Shown: piece after piece, positions 8,194 to 8,968 of the stretch
Layout of the letters: the number at the start of each line of letters is the position of its first letter
Numbering within the stretch: the first letter of the stretch is position 1
NCBI GenBank assembly: GCA_036661515.1
Contig: JAVWYO010000084.1
Coordinates: 1 to 8,968, forward strand
Length of the DNA stretch: 8,968 nt
Direction of reading: 5' to 3'
DNA from: HGM05232 sp036661515
GTDB lineage: Bacteria > Bacteroidota > Bacteroidia > Bacteroidales > Muribaculaceae
Made by a program: the position numbers and the translations under genes
The notes under the pieces: generated by a model
Databases searched by the model: none
What the model saw: the letters and a program-made list of their open reading frames with translations, nothing else
What the model was told of the DNA's origin: nothing

Positions 8194-8244
8194 AATGCAA
8201 GAATAATCCCAATAAGTGCAAATACCGTCTATTTATGATAATTT

Positions 8245-8267
8245 GCGATTTTTAGCGACAATTTTTA
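8245..8267 (+). repeat. Short direct repeat in the divergent promoter region
   Basis: GCGATTTTTA (8245-8254) is followed directly by GCGACAATTTTTA (8255-8267), the same ten bases with a CAA inserted. It is a G/C-containing island in very AT-rich DNA, between the HTCS and GH43 promoters. Its first copy partly resembles the distal half-site upstream of the GH2 gene (GCG followed, after one base, by TTTT). Confidence 0.35.
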
Positions 8268-8290
8268 TAGTGCTATTAATTAATCATTAT

Positions 8291-8298
8291 TTCTTTTG
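8291..8298 (+). promoter_or_regulatory. Weak -7-like element for the GH43 gene
   Basis: TTCTTTTG differs from TAnnTTTG at one fixed position and lies 32 bases before the GH43 ATG, a distance like those of the other two promoters here. There is no TTG near the expected -33 position. If real, it would need an activator. Confidence 0.35.
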
Positions 8299-8330
8299 TA
8301 AATCGACATTATTAATTTAATTTTCACATC

Positions 8331-8968
8331 ATGAGAAATAATCTTCTAATAATTGGAGCTACGGTTTTGTCAATGTCCAATTTTGGTGCTACTGCACAAA
8401 ATATCCCTAATCCTGTAATTCCTGGCATTGCCGATGCTGGAATTATGAAATATAATGGCACCTATTATTTAGGTGGAGTAGCCACTAATGGTGGCTTTTA
8501 TATATCCGAAGATTTAGTTAACTGGTCTAAAGGACCTATCCATGTTTTTGATATGGATAATAATTGGACTAAAGAGGAATCCTCAAAAGGGAATCAAATA
8601 CATGCCGATGATATAAACTACATAAATGGCACATTCCATCTTAATTGGTCGGTAAATTATTGGGGAAAGAATCAACATGTTGTACACATTGGACATGCAA
8701 CAAGCCAAAATCCATTAGGACCTTACATCGAGCCAAAAAAAGATAAATGGATAGATACACGTATCGACCCTAAACTTTTTATTGATGACAATGGCAAAAT
8801 GTATATGTATATGGTAAAGTTTACAGATGGTAATACTATTTGGGGACGACCGATGAAAGATCCATATACTTTCAGTGGAGAACCTATATATCACTTTGCT
8901 GCTCTTCCTGATACGTGGGAAACATTAGATAACAAAGTTGCCGAAGGTCCTTGGGTTATGAAATATCG
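8331..8968 (+). CDS. GH43-like five-bladed propeller glycosidase, exported (3' end cut off by window)
   Basis: The frame is open from the ATG at 8331 to the edge, 212 full codons plus two bases, so only the N-terminal part of the enzyme is visible. Residues 1-22 form a signal peptide (cleavage before QNIPNP is likely) without a lipobox, so a periplasmic protein is expected. Motifs match glycoside hydrolase family 43 or a close relative: NPVIPGIADAGIMKYNGTYY with likely catalytic base Asp35; HADDINYINGTFHLNWS at 91-107, where family members more often have WAPD; RIDPKLFIDDNGKMYMY at 144-160 with likely pKa-modulating Asp146; and AEGPWVMKY at 204-212 with likely general acid Glu205. All three acids are therefore present. 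GH43 enzymes are inverting and mostly act on alpha-L-arabinofuranosyl, beta-D-xylosyl or beta-galactosyl linkages; which applies here is unclear. It is divergent from the HTCS gene and probably belongs to the same PUL. Confidence 0.86.
   Translation, partial: MRNNLLIIGATVLSMSNFGATAQNIPNPVIPGIADAGIMKYNGTYYLGGVATNGGFYISEDLVNWSKGPIHVFDMDNNWTKEESSKGNQIHADDINYINGTFHLNWSVNYWGKNQHVVHIGHATSQNPLGPYIEPKKDKWIDTRIDPKLFIDDNGKMYMYMVKFTDGNTIWGRPMKDPYTFSGEPIYHFAALPDTWETLDNKVAEGPWVMKY

Overview
The window looks like part of a polysaccharide utilization locus (PUL) from a member of the Bacteroidales (Bacteroides/Prevotella/Muribaculaceae type). The reasons are: a SusC-type TonB-dependent receptor, a one-protein hybrid two-component regulator (HTCS), two exported glycoside hydrolases, AT-rich DNA, no Shine-Dalgarno sequence before any of the four starts, and matches to the Bacteroidota -7 promoter element TAnnTTTG.

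Layout, left to right. A 3'-truncated SusC-like receptor gene (1-2065, minus strand) runs off the left edge. Upstream of it on the same strand is an exported GH2 glycosidase (2121-3929), 55 bp away with no promoter or terminator visible between them. A 202 bp intergenic region (3930-4131) holds a good -7 box and a tandem 17-bp repeat that could be a regulator-binding site. Next comes the complete HTCS gene (4132-8139, minus strand). A 191 bp divergent intergenic region (8140-8330) follows, and then the 5' part of an exported GH43-like glycosidase on the plus strand (8331-8968), which runs off the right edge. No gene-free stretch exceeds 300 bases. I see no tRNA, rRNA, mobile element or CRISPR.

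How the parts probably work together (inference from the PUL paradigm). The HTCS would sense a released oligosaccharide in the periplasm with its double propeller, relay phosphate from His841 to Asp1140, and bind DNA with its C-terminal AraC-type domain. It would then activate the GH2-susC operon and perhaps the divergent GH43 gene. The SusC-like channel, with a SusD partner expected beyond the left edge, would import oligosaccharides. The GH2 and GH43 enzymes both carry signal peptides without a lipobox, so they would trim side groups or ends in the periplasm. The glycan cannot be named from sequence alone; GH2 plus GH43 suggests a branched plant-type polysaccharide carrying galactosyl/glucuronyl and arabinosyl/xylosyl groups.

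I do not see a novel class of system. The observations most worth following up are the candidate operator upstream of the GH2 gene, an exact 12-mer shared by the GH2 and susC leaders, and unusual motif variants in the GH43-like enzyme.
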